Shown here piece after piece: positions 62,383 through 64,000 of a stretch of 64,000 nt of DNA. The stretch is from Hydractinia symbiolongicarpus (Eukaryota; Cnidaria; Hydrozoa; Anthoathecata; Hydractiniidae). The stretch lies in the NCBI RefSeq assembly GCF_029227915.1, contig NC_079887.1:22999650-23063649 (forward strand). Direction: 5' to 3'. Both the position numbers and the translations under genes were made by a program. Each line of letters opens with the position of its first letter. The first letter of the stretch is position 1. Under the pieces are notes generated by a model that searched no databases, was not told the origin of the DNA, and worked only from the letters and a program-made list of their open reading frames with translations.

Positions 62383-64000
62383 CTAATTTTCTGGTAGTTC
62401 ACTTAGATGTTTTTTAATCCATTTTTGATGTTCCATGACGTTGATATATCGAAGTGGAGATCGTCTTATATTCGGAAAACTAGAATGGTGGCGCAATGGT
62501 GCATGGTCAAAAGGCTTAATTGTCAGCAGATCAGCAATCATTTCCTTTTCGTCTTGACTTGAATCACGGGTTTGATGTTGTACTGACAGAGGATGGATCC
62601 CTGATGTGTTGTCATAATTTTCTGAAATTTCTCTGATACCACTTACAGCTTTACATACCTTGCTAATAGATTGAACAGTTTTATTAGGGCCCATTCTTTG
62701 AACAATGCTCTTGCTTAACTTGTTGCAAATTTCCTGAGCAAGATCTTCTTCCATATTATTTCCAGGACCACCTCTCCAATTAACAAAAAAGCCATATTTA
62801 AACTGTTCTGATAAACGTGGTGTCAACATACATTCAATTTGTGCAATGCTAACGAACATTTCAATAGAATACTTACTAAAACCTCCTAGTGATCTGAATA
62901 CAGTTAACAAAAGCTTTTGATTAATAAGGTTACGTTTACCATCACCCTCTTTGGCTGTATCCTTCATTTGCAAAATTAAAATAGTAAGAAAAATCGAACA
63001 TAACCCATAGTTCTTGACATAATCATCCCCTCCTGTGACATTTGGATTTTTTTGGAACAAAAAATTTTGAACAAATGTACCTAACACATCATCAAAATAC
63101 CTTCTTTGCTTTTCTTTGTCATGTGTAATGTTGACTGGAAACGGATAATTTGATGGTCTGTCTTCTAGAGAGCTCATACCCAGAAATTTCATTAATGCGA
63201 CGATTATGTAGGCACGACCCGTACTTAAAAATAATTGTTCACTACCTTCATATGAATCTAATACTTTAGACGGTTTCGCATCCTTTCGGTTATACTTTTC
63301 CCTGAAATATTTAAGAGTTCCAATTTCTTTGACTGATTCAGGTGCATAAAGCAGGGAATAACTGTACTGCAATAGTGACGCTTTGCAATGCCACATCACA
63401 GGTTTAAATGGAGCACAGTGTTCCAAACGGTCAGATAGTGTGTGTGCTCCACCAAGAAGGTGTTTTGCACCAGCAAACCGAACTCTTGTGAGCTGGTCTC
63501 CAGAAAAAGGTATTTTCATTTCCCTCATGGGATCGTGTTCAGTAAAAACAACATGACCAATGGTCTGACCAGGATCTGCTTGATAGTCAACACCTACTGT
63601 ATTTGGTAACCGTTGTGGGTCTGGTAACTTCTCTAACTGTCCCGCTTGATAGTAGATTTCTGCAATCCAATTTTCAAACGTTCTAAGAATTTCAACACAG
63701 TCTAAATATTTTGATTCGTTTGCGTTAATAATTGGCATGGAAATAATGGTTGATTTTTGTTTCATGCATTCACTATGTGGGTGAGGTAAATGCACTGGCA
63801 GCACGTTTTTTAAAAACTTAAATTGTGAAAGAAATTCCAACATTATTCTCCCAATTAAAATTTTCGAGGTGTCAGCATAATGTTGCCATTCTTGAACATT
63901 TGGCATAAACAAATTTGGTGATGCAGTACGTACACTTTTGATTAAAGGAATATCATTAGACAGATGTTGCAATGGTATTCGATTTTCAATTAGATTACTG
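62383..64000 (-). CDS. DUF6589-like protein of H2 (5' end outside window)
   Basis: The frame is open from the stop at 62383 to the window edge (over 530 residues; the 64000 edge reads SNLIENRIPLQHL, as in H1). Blocks shared with H1 are EWQHYADTSKILIGRIML and ISMPIINANESKYLDCVEIL. Then comes the core VGVDYQADPGQTIGHVVFTE, IPFSGDQLTRVRFAGAKHLL and MWHCKASLLQYSYSLLY, which I recognise as the DUF6589 signature (GDQLT with following Arg and a hydrophobic helix). Later there is VNWRGGPGNNMEEDLAQEIC. In H1 the N-terminus is a ZAD-like finger, so here it probably lies just beyond 64000. Asp residues in GVDYQAD and GDQLT could be catalytic, making this the candidate transposase of the H family. That is inference. 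Confidence 0.75.
   Translation of the reverse strand, partial: SNLIENRIPLQHLSNDIPLIKSVRTASPNLFMPNVQEWQHYADTSKILIGRIMLEFLSQFKFLKNVLPVHLPHPHSECMKQKSTIISMPIINANESKYLDCVEILRTFENWIAEIYYQAGQLEKLPDPQRLPNTVGVDYQADPGQTIGHVVFTEHDPMREMKIPFSGDQLTRVRFAGAKHLLGGAHTLSDRLEHCAPFKPVMWHCKASLLQYSYSLLYAPESVKEIGTLKYFREKYNRKDAKPSKVLDSYEGSEQLFLSTGRAYIIVALMKFLGMSSLEDRPSNYPFPVNITHDKEKQRRYFDDVLGTFVQNFLFQKNPNVTGGDDYVKNYGLCSIFLTILILQMKDTAKEGDGKRNLINQKLLLTVFRSLGGFSKYSIEMFVSIAQIECMLTPRLSEQFKYGFFVNWRGGPGNNMEEDLAQEICNKLSKSIVQRMGPNKTVQSISKVCKAVSGIREISENYDNTSGIHPLSVQHQTRDSSQDEKEMIADLLTIKPFDHAPLRHHSSFPNIRRSPLRYINVMEHQKWIKKHLSELPEN

Larger units (their letters stand above)
57044..64000. mobile_element. Kolobok-like transposon, interrupted by H2 (right end outside window)
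   Basis: The left end begins TACGGAGTGTATATTCG after TTAA and carries short inverted GTGCGTAC words (57056-57165). It contains a divergent pair of genes: a PHD-type protein on minus and a Kolobok-type transposase on plus. At 59931 H2 breaks the transposase. The rest of the element must lie beyond H2, outside this window. Confidence 0.65.
59931..64000. mobile_element. H2: RecQ-like helicase / DUF6589 transposon (left part)
   Basis: It begins CATCCTCGTCCCCAGG within the Kolobok transposase and shares the inner TIR words (CAGGCTGGTCA) with H1. A strong hairpin follows at 60019-60049. The plus-strand helicase and the minus-strand DUF6589-like gene are convergent, with stops about 270 bp apart. 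The element runs off the window at 64000, so the right TIR and TSD are not visible. Confidence 0.82.

Overview
This is a 64-kb piece of AT-rich eukaryotic DNA. Genes have GT-AG introns, homopolymer and (AT)n tracts are common, and there is no bacterial gene organisation. The mix of P/THAP-like, Kolobok-like, Tc1 and Tigger DNA transposons, CR1-like and RLE-type non-LTR retrotransposons and TAGC-rich filler fits an aquatic invertebrate, most likely a cnidarian (hydrozoan type). A sponge or another invertebrate cannot be excluded. Almost everything recognisable is transposon-derived. The only reasonable host-gene candidate is a four-exon BEN-domain gene at 3165-4893, plus one shortened tRNA-like sequence at 650-717.

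Layout. 1-5.1 kb: Tc1 transposase exon, tRNA-like sequence, non-coding DNA, BEN gene. 5.17-8.76 kb: P-like element P1 (27-bp TIRs, 7-bp TSD) with a transposase remnant and a convergent companion gene. 10.0-11.6 kb: minus-strand pieces of a non-LTR retrotransposon. 12.8-13.3 kb: DIRS-like RNase H remnant. 13.42-17.0 kb: element IH3, with 537-bp TIRs flanking an integrase gene and a HECT-like gene. 17.1-17.7 kb: 164-bp satellite. 18.17-24.37 kb: P-like element P2 (32-bp TIRs, 7-bp TSD), same two-gene plan as P1. 25-28.4 kb: integrase remnant and CR1-like retrotransposon. 28.84-38.27 kb: element IH1 (6-bp TSD TTGTCT), whose HECT-like gene is interrupted by a 5'-truncated retrotransposon encoding RT, RLE endonuclease and a ubiquitin-specific protease. 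38.7-41.7 kb: HECT and RT-USP fragments. 41.9-50.5 kb: a SWIM-YqaJ-PHD gene split by a CR1 copy, which itself carries element H1 (RecQ-like helicase plus DUF6589-like gene, 10-bp TSD) and a Tigger element (TA TSD). 51.06-56.07 kb: element IH2 (6-bp TSD ATAGGA), integrase plus HECT-like gene. 56.2-57.04 kb: RT-USP fragment. 57.04 kb to the end: Kolobok-like element starting at TTAA, interrupted at 59.93 kb by helicase element H2, which runs off the window.

The most interesting content is a set of two-gene DNA transposons that recur within the window. (a) 'IH' elements pair an rve-type DDE integrase with a HECT-like ubiquitin-ligase gene. (b) 'H' elements pair a RecQ-like helicase with a zinc-finger/DUF6589-like protein on the opposite strand and have subterminal hairpins. 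(c) P-like elements pair a P-type transposase with a convergent zinc-finger companion. A retrotransposon carrying its own deubiquitinase domain sits inside the HECT gene of one IH element. The names IH, H, P1 and P2 are mine. Family names rest on motif recognition by eye, not on a database search.
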